From positions 1 to 50,831 of the forward strand of contig JAIRWM010000118.1 of NCBI GenBank assembly GCA_031268975.1: DNA of 50,831 nucleotides, given 5' to 3'. Position numbers and translations under genes: made by a program. The notes under the pieces are model-generated. The model saw nothing but the letters and a program-made list of their open reading frames with translations. It did no database searches and had not been told where the DNA came from. Source of the DNA: Treponema sp. GTDB taxonomy: Bacteria > Spirochaetota > Spirochaetia > Treponematales > Breznakiellaceae. Below, in pieces: positions 33,642 through 41,068 of the stretch (the first letter of the stretch is position 1; each line of letters begins with the position of its first letter).

Positions 33642-34139
33642 ATGGTATACCATGCGGAAGACTTTGTCAAACCCCCGGAAAGTGCCGATAGTATGTTCAT
33701 GGACAAACACATGAACTTTGAGGACAGTATATTCATCCTCAATGTACGCATACGAATGGTTCAGGATATGCTTATTCTGGACGCCGATCCAGATCTTTTT
33801 CTCTCCAAAACCATGGAAGACCTGGCTTTTGTCGACCGGTGCCACGAATCGCTGCTTTCCAGCCTCAGGGACAACGAACGGCTTATAGAACGGGATGAAC
33901 AACTGTACAATCTTTCCGAGTCGGAACGGCTGTTCTGCGAACTCCTTTTTGAATTATCCCACGGGGAAACCGGTTTTTCCTTCGCACTGGACCAGGTCAT
34001 GCGGGAATCGGTGTCCAGTATGAGAAACAAGTCTCTTGAACGCCGCAGATCCATCGGAGACGTTATCGTTGAATCCAGGAATTCAAACCTTGAACCCGTA
34101 GTAAGCTACGACGAACTCCACGAACTTCTGAGCGGCTAA
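33642..34139 (+). CDS. Conserved-looking hypothetical protein, helical
   Basis: A 165-residue cytoplasmic protein rich in charged helices, with no signal peptide or membrane segment. The ATG at 33642 has GAGG and AAGG upstream. The stretch from about residue 60 to 110 (acidic and leucine rich) is probably coiled. I do not recognise a family. It overlaps rsmD by one base (TAATG), so the two are translated together, and its promoter region overlaps that of the ribosomal operon on the other strand. Confidence 0.75.
   Translation: MVYHAEDFVKPPESADSMFMDKHMNFEDSIFILNVRIRMVQDMLILDADPDLFLSKTMEDLAFVDRCHESLLSSLRDNERLIERDEQLYNLSESERLFCELLFELSHGETGFSFALDQVMRESVSSMRNKSLERRRSIGDVIVESRNSNLEPVVSYDELHELLSG
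33644..33670 (-). promoter_or_regulatory. Possible promoter of the rpsF operon
   Basis: Minus strand TTGACA (33670-33665) and TATACC (33649-33644) with a short 15-nt spacer. It overlaps the start of the divergent gene at 33642. Confidence 0.4.
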
Positions 34140-34726
34140 TGCGTATTTCAGGCGGAACCCTCGCAGGAAGGAAAGTCGCCGTCCCTCCGGGCATAATCCG
34201 GCCTTCGATGGACCGTATGAGGGAATCCGTTTTTGCCGCTTTGGGGGATCTTGGCGGCTTGTCGTTTCTCGATCTTTTTTCCGGGTCCGGGGTTATCGCC
34301 CTGGAGGCCGCTTCCAGAGGCGCGTCCCCGGTGGAAGCTGTGGAAGCAGACAGGAAAAAAGCAAAAACGCTTTTGTCAAATACGGCGATTTCTCCGATAG
34401 CGATACAGTGCCATTTTATATCCTCAGAGCTTTATGTAAAAAGATCAAAAAAAAAATTCAATATCATTTTCTGCGATCCGCCTTTTCCGTACAAATATAA
34501 ATCGCAGCTTGTTCTTTCCATAGGAGCTTCACTTATGTACCACATCGATGAAAATCCCGGTAACTTTGCGGAGACATCAACGCTTCTTATACACCGCCCA
34601 AGATCCGAGCAGCTTGACCTTTCATCTGAAACGATCCGGCTTTCAATCACAGAAACGCGCCACTACGGAAATTCATCCGTGGATTTTATTAAAAGTTATC
34701 GCCAGACAAAAAAAATACTTGACTAA
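34139..34726 (+). CDS. rsmD: 16S rRNA (guanine966-N2)-methyltransferase RsmD
   Basis: A 195-residue SAM-dependent methyltransferase. The start M-R-I-S-G-G-T-L-A-G-R-K, R-P-[ST]-M-D-R-M-R-E-S-V-F near residue 22, SAM motif F-L-D-L-F-S-G-S-G near residue 43 and catalytic D-P-P-F near residue 117 are typical. It modifies the small-subunit rRNA, in keeping with the neighbouring ribosomal genes. Confidence 0.93.
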   Translation: MRISGGTLAGRKVAVPPGIIRPSMDRMRESVFAALGDLGGLSFLDLFSGSGVIALEAASRGASPVEAVEADRKKAKTLLSNTAISPIAIQCHFISSELYVKRSKKKFNIIFCDPPFPYKYKSQLVLSIGASLMYHIDENPGNFAETSTLLIHRPRSEQLDLSSETIRLSITETRHYGNSSVDFIKSYRQTKKILD

Positions 34727-34814
34727 TTAAATAATATATACTATTTTTTCCTAAAGAGTGATTGAAATTTTGCGGATAAGGAGTGATAATTCTAATCAGG
34801 TTCGAAAAAGCATA

Positions 34815-35144
34815 ATGGATTATAAAAAGATCTTTGAACGGTTTGATGACCAGAATGGGTTTGTAAAAACTACTTTCGGGACTGAAATCAATGTAACCCA
34901 AAAAGCCGCTCTTAACCGCAGGGGTAACGTACTCTTCAATTCCGGCCGGATTGAAGAAGCCTGCAGGATCTTTTTAACTACCGGTTATTCCGACGGTATC
35001 TCCCGTGTGGGAGATTGCTACAAGTCCCAGGGCAGAGTCCTGGAAGCGCTTAGGATGTACTGGATGGCTCCGGATCGCACAAAGGCAGAACCGATTATCA
35101 TGCAGCTTTCGGAAATCATTCGACATTTTATTCATGAGGAGTAA
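34815..35144 (+). CDS. Small TPR-like hypothetical protein
   Basis: A 109-residue protein. ATG 34815 gives M-D-Y-K-K-I-F-E-R-F; no good binding site precedes it, although AAGGAG lies about 35 bases upstream. The second half has helices of TPR type (G-N-V-L-F-N-S-G-R-I-E-E-A, then G-D-C-Y-K-S-Q-G-R-V-L-E-A). It stops two bases before the larger TPR gene, so they form one transcript. A promoter is possible at 34720-34748 (TTGACT, 17 nt, TATTTT). Function unknown. Confidence 0.7.
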   Translation: MDYKKIFERFDDQNGFVKTTFGTEINVTQKAALNRRGNVLFNSGRIEEACRIFLTTGYSDGISRVGDCYKSQGRVLEALRMYWMAPDRTKAEPIIMQLSEIIRHFIHEE

Positions 35145-35146
35145 AT

Positions 35147-36367
35147 ATGAGTGAGGTTGTCAACTCGGTACAGGATGATATTTCCGAGGACCACGGCGGT
35201 CCCCGGGGCGGAGAGCTTTCCACCGGGACGTTCAGCTCAGAACAATCATCGCGAATCTTTTCAACCTTTGTTGAAGATCAAGAAACGGCCGGACAAGTCG
35301 AGGATATTTCCGATTGGTCAAAACGGGGATATCAGTTTCTCAAAGAAAACAGAATCGAAGACGCGCTTGTTTTTTTCAGGAAAATTCTCGACGTCGATGA
35401 AAACAACAATTATGCCCTGGTTGGACTGGGGGACGCCTCCCGCAAACGGGGCGCGTACAGGGATGCGGTCGAATATTACAGCCGCTGTCTTGACTACCAT
35501 CCGGGGAACAACTATGCCCTTTTCGGGCTCGCCGACTGTTACAAAACGCTGAATCAGTATCACAAGGCGATTGAAATCTGGGAACAATACCTGCTTCATG
35601 ACGACAAAAACATCACCGTTCTTACCCGGGTAGCCGACGCGTACCGGAAAGTGCGGGATTTCCGGCGTTCAAAAGAAGTGTATCTTAAGGTGCTGGAAAT
35701 GGAAGACATGAACCCCTACGCGATTATCGGCCTGGGGCATCTGCATTACGATTTCAAGGAATACCGGGAAGCCCTGCGTTACTGGGAAAAAATGCTTGAA
35801 CAAAACGGGGAAAACGCGGATATCCGTATTTTAACGTCAATCGGAAACTGCCATCGCAAGCTTAAAGCCTTTGGCGACGGCATCCCCTATTTTGAACAGG
35901 CCCTCCGGCGGGATCCCGCGAACTTTTACGCCCTTTTTGGCCTCGCGGACTGTTACCGGGGACTCAACAAACAAAACCGTTCGCTTGAGTACTGGAACCG
36001 CATACTCGAACAGGATCCCCGAAACAAGGTAATTTTGACCAGGGCCGGAGACGCTTACCGGAGCATGAACGACTTTGACAATTCCACAGAGTATTACCGG
36101 CGGGCGCTGAATATTGAATTCGACACCTATGCCGTACTGGGGCTGGCCGTTGTTTCCAAATCACAGAATAAATACGACGAAGCCATTACATCCTTAAGGC
36201 GCCTTATTCAGCAGGACCCAAGAAACTACCGGCTTTACGTGGAGCTTTCCGACTGCTGTACGAGAAAAGGCGACAGGCACAGCGCCATTGAAGCGTTGTG
36301 CGAGTTTCAGAAATTCGGGGTACGGAATATAAAAGTAAACGAACTGCTGGAAAAATACAGGAATTGA
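35147..36367 (+). CDS. Tetratricopeptide repeat protein
   Basis: A 406-residue protein made mostly of tandem TPR units of 34 residues (about nine, from residue 60 to the end). They show the repeated pattern Y-A-L-x-G-L-x-D-x-Y-R/K-x-x-x-x-[YF] and D-P-x-N. A polar N-terminal 55 residues precede them. There is no signal peptide, so it is a cytoplasmic protein-binding scaffold. It overlaps the rlmN start by four bases. Partner unknown; co-transcription with rlmN and near rsmD hints at ribosome-related work. Confidence 0.85.
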   Translation: MSEVVNSVQDDISEDHGGPRGGELSTGTFSSEQSSRIFSTFVEDQETAGQVEDISDWSKRGYQFLKENRIEDALVFFRKILDVDENNNYALVGLGDASRKRGAYRDAVEYYSRCLDYHPGNNYALFGLADCYKTLNQYHKAIEIWEQYLLHDDKNITVLTRVADAYRKVRDFRRSKEVYLKVLEMEDMNPYAIIGLGHLHYDFKEYREALRYWEKMLEQNGENADIRILTSIGNCHRKLKAFGDGIPYFEQALRRDPANFYALFGLADCYRGLNKQNRSLEYWNRILEQDPRNKVILTRAGDAYRSMNDFDNSTEYYRRALNIEFDTYAVLGLAVVSKSQNKYDEAITSLRRLIQQDPRNYRLYVELSDCCTRKGDRHSAIEALCEFQKFGVRNIKVNELLEKYRN

Positions 36368-37407
36368 ACGAAGAAAAGATACTTACGGCTCTGGACGAAG
36401 GAGAGCTTGAAAAACTGCTTTCTCCCGCGCCTTCTTTCAGGGCCCGTCAGCTTTTCAAATGGATCTACCGGGATGTTTTGTCGTTTGACGAAATGACAAA
36501 CCTGCCGGTTTCTTTTCGTGACGAGTTAAAAAAACGCTTTATACTTTGCGACAGCGCCGTAAAAAAGCGGCTTGTGGACGAAGACGGCACGGTGAAGCTT
36601 CTTGTCGCTTTCTCAGGTGGAGCGGGCGCCGAAGCGGTGCTGCTCAAAGACGGCAAAGGCAGATGTACGGCCTGTCTTTCCGTACAGGCCGGATGCCCGG
36701 TCGGATGCGTTTTTTGCAAAACGGGTTCGCTTGGATTTTCGCGCAGCCTTCAAGCCCATGAAATAACCGAACAGTTTTTGCACCTTTCACGGGAATCTTC
36801 CGCGCCGATAGGAAACATTGTTGTTATGGGCATGGGCGAACCGTTTTTTAACCTTGACGCGCTGAGGAAAGCCCTGTTCCTTGTCGGCAAGGGGAAGGGA
36901 TTGTCGCCGCGCCGTTTTACCGTTTCCACCTCCGGCATTCCCCGGGGAATTCTTGACCTGTCCGAAAACGGCCCAAAGGCCGAGCTGGCGTTTTCCCTTG
37001 TATCGGCGCGGGAGGATTTGCGCGGCCGCCTTATGCCCGGCGTCCGGGAATTTTCCCTGGCGGAAATAAAAAACGCCCTGGGCATATACCAGAAAAAAAA
37101 CGGCCGCCGGATTACGCTTGAAGCCGTTCTGCTTGGCGGGATCAACACCGGGCCGGAAGACGCCCGCGCCATTCTTGATTTTGCGCGGGGCCTTTTTGTC
37201 GTGGTTAACGTTATCCCATGGAACCCGGTAAACGGCCTCTGCTTTGAAGGAAAGCCCCTGCGGGAGCCGGACGCTTGTGAGACAGAGACCTTTATACGGA
37301 CATTGGAACAGGGCGGGCAGAACGTGACAAGGCGCTTTCGTAAAGGACGGGGCGTTTGCGGCGCCTGCGGACAACTGGGGCAGCGCCTACAACAGGGCGG
37401 AAATTAA
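36364..37407 (+). CDS. rlmN: Dual-specificity RNA methyltransferase RlmN
   Basis: A radical-SAM enzyme that methylates C2 of an adenosine in 23S rRNA and in some tRNAs. The iron-sulphur motif C-P-V-G-C-V-F-C is clear (near residue 112), followed by M-G-M-G-E-P near residue 158. A conserved Cys near the C-terminus (V-C-G-A-C-G-Q-L) provides the catalytic thiol. I place the start at TTG 36364, in a TTGA overlap with the TPR gene and preceded by AGGA, giving 347 residues. The frame continues further upstream inside the TPR gene. The 3' end overlaps the convergent gene. Confidence 0.93.
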   Translation: MNEEKILTALDEGELEKLLSPAPSFRARQLFKWIYRDVLSFDEMTNLPVSFRDELKKRFILCDSAVKKRLVDEDGTVKLLVAFSGGAGAEAVLLKDGKGRCTACLSVQAGCPVGCVFCKTGSLGFSRSLQAHEITEQFLHLSRESSAPIGNIVVMGMGEPFFNLDALRKALFLVGKGKGLSPRRFTVSTSGIPRGILDLSENGPKAELAFSLVSAREDLRGRLMPGVREFSLAEIKNALGIYQKKNGRRITLEAVLLGGINTGPEDARAILDFARGLFVVVNVIPWNPVNGLCFEGKPLREPDACETETFIRTLEQGGQNVTRRFRKGRGVCGACGQLGQRLQQGGN

Positions 37408-38226
37408 AACCTGAACGGCGCCGATAAGAGCGCCAAGAACGGCCCCGAAAAGGTTGATCCATTTCAACTCTCCGGCCAGAAGGTCAAGTATTATCCCCTC
37501 GACCTTGAGCATATCAAGTTTGTTGATGCGATCCCGCACCAGCGTCCTGACATTAACCGAGTCAAGAATCGCGGAAACCTGTTCCGGGCGTATGCCGTCC
37601 CTTTCGACGCGCACGGCGGCCTTTTCAAGGCTGTCCCCGAAAAACGACAACAGTTTTTTCCGGGGCTCTTCACTCCTGAGCATCGTTTCAAATTCGCAAA
37701 GAAGGTCTTCGATTACCTCGGGCATTTTCTCATTCACCGTCGTATCGTACCCCCCGGCGGTAACGAAAAAGCGCTGGAATACGTTCATTGAAAGAATGAT
37801 TTTGTTAATAAACGCCCTGCCGTGGCTTTCAAGAATCGAACGTATTTTCGGCGTCGAGAGAAAAACGGCAAGTTCCGAAACCGCGCCGGAGTACCATTGT
37901 TCCGCCTTTTTACCCGCCGCCGACAGAAAAATCCCGCGAAGCTTTTCCCGTACGTCGCCCCGGGCAAGGTGTTCGGAGATCACCTCCGGGGTAAAAAGCT
38001 CCCGCTCAACCATCGCGCCTATGCTGTCAGCCAGACGCCGCCGCTGCCGGGGCAGTATGCCCGGAGTAAACGGCAGCCTGATTCCGGCAACGGTTATTTC
38101 CGTAAGGGGGCGGAAAAGCATCCGCACCGCGACGGCGTTTGTCACATAGCCTATGACGGCGCCTGCAAGCGGGGCGATAATAAAAGAAAGCCGGTCGTTC
38201 ACAATCAAAGCGGAGGCGGATTCCAT
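37387..38226 (-). CDS. DUF445-family membrane protein
   Basis: A 279-residue protein with N-terminal and C-terminal membrane helices and a helical middle. Family marks are I-G-Y-V-T-N-A-V-A-V-R-M-L-F-R-P near residue 25 and G-I-L-P-R-Q-R near residue 57, as in YheB-type DUF445 proteins. It overlaps the SH3-like lipoprotein gene upstream by 22 bp, implying coupling. Its role in the cell is not known. Confidence 0.88.
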   Translation of the reverse strand: MESASALIVNDRLSFIIAPLAGAVIGYVTNAVAVRMLFRPLTEITVAGIRLPFTPGILPRQRRRLADSIGAMVERELFTPEVISEHLARGDVREKLRGIFLSAAGKKAEQWYSGAVSELAVFLSTPKIRSILESHGRAFINKIILSMNVFQRFFVTAGGYDTTVNEKMPEVIEDLLCEFETMLRSEEPRKKLLSFFGDSLEKAAVRVERDGIRPEQVSAILDSVNVRTLVRDRINKLDMLKVEGIILDLLAGELKWINLFGAVLGALIGAVQVLISALL

Positions 38227-38612
38227 GCGCCCGCCGCCGTACCCGCTTTTTCTTCAGTGTCGTAAACATCGACAACCGTTTCGGGAAGCCAGCCGGAATG
38301 GGCCCCTTCAACAAAAACCCAGTATCCCGAAGCTTCGCCGTTTTGGACAAGGCGTCGTTCAAGAACACGCAGTACGGTTTTTTCCCGGACATACCCCAGA
38401 GAAACGCCGTCCGGCGACGGCTCGTTCATGATCCGGGTGTAAGAAACGTTTACGACACAGTAGCCGATAACCGGCCGGGAAAGCGGAGGAGTAACCGGGG
38501 GGTCGGATATTTTCCGTTCGCCGGGGGAGCAGGCGGACAGGGCAAGAAAAATCAGCGGAAAAAGAAACGGTTTTCCGCCTTGAAGACGGCCCGTTTTCCG
38601 GGTTATGATCAT
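38205..38612 (-). CDS. Lipoprotein with SH3-like domain
   Basis: A 135-residue protein beginning at ATG 38612. A hydrophobic signal ends in a lipobox L-S-A-C (about residue 28). A bacterial SH3-like region follows (about residues 50-115, V-N-V-S-Y-T-R-I and G-Y-W-V-F-V-E-G). Such domains often bind peptidoglycan. The start codon shares the palindrome ATGATCAT with the start of the divergent omptin gene. A TATACT box lies ten bases upstream and no Shine-Dalgarno is seen. Confidence 0.75.
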   Translation of the reverse strand: MIITRKTGRLQGGKPFLFPLIFLALSACSPGERKISDPPVTPPLSRPVIGYCVVNVSYTRIMNEPSPDGVSLGYVREKTVLRVLERRLVQNGEASGYWVFVEGAHSGWLPETVVDVYDTEEKAGTAAGAWNPPPL

Positions 38613-39606
38613 ATCGGTGAGAAGTATAGCGATAATCGGCGTTTTCGTCATCCTCATTCCGGGTTTTTTATGCGCGGAAGGGGAAAAAAAGCCGCCGCGT
38701 GTCTTTTCCGTAAACACGGAACTGGGTGTTATTTACGGGACATCTTACGAAATATTGTATGACGGCTCTTTTTCGGACCGCTATCTCAGCGAACTGCAAT
38801 GGAACATAAAGCCGCTTTTTTTCGCGGGGCTTTCCGTTGAATTTGCCCCCAGGGATATCCTTGAACAACTTTCTTTCTTCGCCGGACTGGAAATAAAGTC
38901 GGGTCTGCCCATGGAAACCGGAGTTGTTGAGGACAGAGACTGGTTCCCCAGGGTACCCGCGGCGCCCGGCGCCCTTACCCATTTTTCCTCCCACGAAAAT
39001 CGTACAAAGGCGGCGTTTCTCGCCGACCTCGCCGCGGGCGTTTCTTTTCCGCTTGGCAGAATAACCGCCTTAAAACTGTCTGCCGTTTTTTCGTATATGT
39101 TTTTCAAATATGAGGCGTGGAACGGCTATTACCAATATGGATCAAACGGGGACAAAGACACGGGTGACGACTGCGTTCCCTGGGAGCCCGGTTTTGCCAG
39201 ATTTCCCCTGCCCGGCCTGGTAATGGACTATACCCAGCACTGGTTTATCCTGTATCCCGCCGTGACTCTTGTTGTCCGCGAGCGGCGCGTTTCGTTTTCC
39301 ATTTCCGTCGCGGTAAGCCCCGCCGTCCTCTGTGTCGCCTTTGACAATCATTTTCTGCGGCACTTCTTGACCCACGAAATTATGTACGGGGGAATATTTT
39401 TTGAACCGGAAGCGCGCTTGGGCTTTTCGATTACCGATTCCCTGGTCCTCGGGATTTCCGCCTCGTACCGGTATATCGGCGGGACGCGGGGAAACAGCTT
39501 TTACACAGACACCGCCAGTGGAGCGGACACGCCCTGGATGAAAGACGTCTCGGGAGCGGGTTACCGGGCGTTTCAGGGAAAAGTGGTGTTCAAGATAGGT
39601 TTTTAA
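38605..39606 (+). CDS. Omptin-family outer-membrane aspartyl protease
   Basis: A 333-residue exported beta-barrel. The signal peptide covers about residues 1-23 (ending F-L-C-A). Catalytic features of omptins are present: E-D-R-D-W gives the Asp110-x-Asp112 pair, L-T-H-F-S-S-H follows at about 124-130, and F-D-N-H gives Asp247 and His249, matching the Asp83/Asp85 and Asp210/His212 pairs of OmpT with similar spacing. The protein ends in Phe, as barrels do. Start uncertain: ATG 38605 overlaps the divergent gene start, and GTG 38617 would give a neater signal peptide. Omptins are best known from proteobacteria. Confidence 0.82.
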   Translation: MIISVRSIAIIGVFVILIPGFLCAEGEKKPPRVFSVNTELGVIYGTSYEILYDGSFSDRYLSELQWNIKPLFFAGLSVEFAPRDILEQLSFFAGLEIKSGLPMETGVVEDRDWFPRVPAAPGALTHFSSHENRTKAAFLADLAAGVSFPLGRITALKLSAVFSYMFFKYEAWNGYYQYGSNGDKDTGDDCVPWEPGFARFPLPGLVMDYTQHWFILYPAVTLVVRERRVSFSISVAVSPAVLCVAFDNHFLRHFLTHEIMYGGIFFEPEARLGFSITDSLVLGISASYRYIGGTRGNSFYTDTASGADTPWMKDVSGAGYRAFQGKVVFKIGF

Positions 39607-40045
39607 AAAGTCTGTCGGTATACCGGAAGATCGCGGGAAAAAGCAGGCGGTCCGAATCGGCAATATCAAGATTTTTCAGTTCGCCGGGCGTTACCCAGCG
39701 GTATTCCGAATGTTCGTTGAGGGAAACGTCTTCGCTTAACAGGGTAACGCGCAGGGCGATCAGCGTAAAACGGGTTTTGCCGTGGTTGAATTTGGCGAAC
39801 CCTATGCGCGGACCGGCTTCAACGGGAACGGAAAGCTCTTCGAGGTATTCACGCTTAACGGTATCTTCATAGCTTTCTCCGGACCGCACCTTGCCGCCGG
39901 GAAATTCCCATTTGCCGCCAAGGTCTCCTCCGGGAAGACGGCGGGCCGTAAAAATCCGGAAAGGCTCCGTGTCGCCGGAGCCCGGCCGCGGGCCTTCCCT
40001 GACGGCAATACCGGCCACGGATTCGCGTTCCAAAATTTCCGCCAT
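39590..40045 (-). CDS. Nudix hydrolase, MutT-like
   Basis: A 151-residue Nudix protein with the complete box G-G-K-V-R-S-G-E-S-Y-E-D, then R-E-Y-L-E-E-L, preceded by W-E-F-P. The layout resembles MutT/CTP-pyrophosphohydrolases that clean damaged nucleotides. The exact substrate cannot be read from the sequence. It overlaps the end of the omptin gene by 17 bp in convergent orientation. Confidence 0.9.
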   Translation of the reverse strand: MAEILERESVAGIAVREGPRPGSGDTEPFRIFTARRLPGGDLGGKWEFPGGKVRSGESYEDTVKREYLEELSVPVEAGPRIGFAKFNHGKTRFTLIALRVTLLSEDVSLNEHSEYRWVTPGELKNLDIADSDRLLFPAIFRYTDRLFKNLS

Positions 40046-40051
40046 TGCGGT

Positions 40052-40462
40052 TTAGAGGAACAGTACCGGGGAAAAAATAAAGTGCAGCACCGCCGCCGCA
40101 ATGGAAACAAACCCGGCGAGTTTTCTGTTTTTTTCGACAATACGGCCGATTTTTTCGGCGGCCTCCGACTGTACCGTGGTACGATTCCGGTAATATTCAA
40201 AAACAAGAATAAGGCCTCCGGCGAGGTTTGCCAGCGCCGGAACAATATCGCCGATTATCAGAAGGTTTCCATCCGCCCTTATGGGAGAAAGTATTTTTAA
40301 CAGACCGGTAAAAATGGAAGCCGCGCCCAGAGCGAGCCTGAAAACCTCGTTATTGAAGCTGAGTGAAAAACCGCCGCCGTCCCGGGTTTCTTCACCCCGG
40401 AAAGCGAGGATATACCCCGTTATCGCGTTTAAAAGAATTGTTAAAAAATAAAAAGGCAGCAT
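40052..40462 (-). CDS. Small four-helix membrane protein, unknown function
   Basis: A 136-residue protein starting at ATG 40462. Hydrophobic segments lie at about residues 3-20, 40-58, 65-86 and 115-134. No conserved motif was recognised. An extended -10 box (TGTTATACT, TATACT at 40474-40469) lies only six bases before the ATG and there is no Shine-Dalgarno, so the mRNA may be leaderless. Confidence 0.65.
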   Translation of the reverse strand: MLPFYFLTILLNAITGYILAFRGEETRDGGGFSLSFNNEVFRLALGAASIFTGLLKILSPIRADGNLLIIGDIVPALANLAGGLILVFEYYRNRTTVQSEAAEKIGRIVEKNRKLAGFVSIAAAVLHFIFSPVLFL

Positions 40463-40510
40463 ACGGAGAGTATAACACCTTATCGCCAAAAAGAAAAGGC
40501 ATCGCCGATG

Positions 40511-41056
40511 TCAGCGGGGATTGGTTTTGAGAAGGACCGGCTGGCTATCCAAAACGGCCAGTATTAAAAGGGTTTTTCCGGTTACGGGGGCGATAAAACG
40601 GTACACTTCTTCGTTTTCAAGGCTAAAGTACAGGGTTTCGCGGTACAGGGTCTCTACGGAATTTTCCGGGGAAACGGCGACGGCAACCGCTCCCGTATAC
40701 GGATCCGGCCCGGTGACGGTTTTTTTCAGGGTGATATAGGATTTATCCCCGCCTTTGACCGCGGAAACGACAATTTCGGTATCCAGTATCCGCGCCCTGC
40801 TGTCGCTCTTGAGAAGCGAAAACAGAACTATCGCTGCGCAGATAGTGATTATCGAGAGAAACGTAAACATACGGGGCTTTGTCGCGGTAAGGGTACGGAA
40901 AAGTCCCTGTCTTTTCAAAACAGTCTGTTCGTTTAACAAGCGGACTTCCGGCGACGCCTTTTCCAGCCGCCGTTCCCTCGAATAGTAAAACGTCACCCTG
41001 CCGTCGTTGTAGTCCACGGAGGGGGCCGGGCTGTCGGTCTTTTTTTCCTTGTCCAT
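40511..41056 (-). CDS. Single-pass membrane protein, unknown function
   Basis: A 181-residue protein with a charged N-terminal 65 residues, one membrane helix (about 66-83) and a beta-rich C-terminal part of about 95 residues that would lie outside the membrane. No family recognised. It begins 12 bp after the NAD(P)HX repair gene on the same strand. Confidence 0.7.
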   Translation of the reverse strand: MDKEKKTDSPAPSVDYNDGRVTFYYSRERRLEKASPEVRLLNEQTVLKRQGLFRTLTATKPRMFTFLSIITICAAIVLFSLLKSDSRARILDTEIVVSAVKGGDKSYITLKKTVTGPDPYTGAVAVAVSPENSVETLYRETLYFSLENEEVYRFIAPVTGKTLLILAVLDSQPVLLKTNPR

Positions 41057-41068
41057 AAAACTCCCCGC

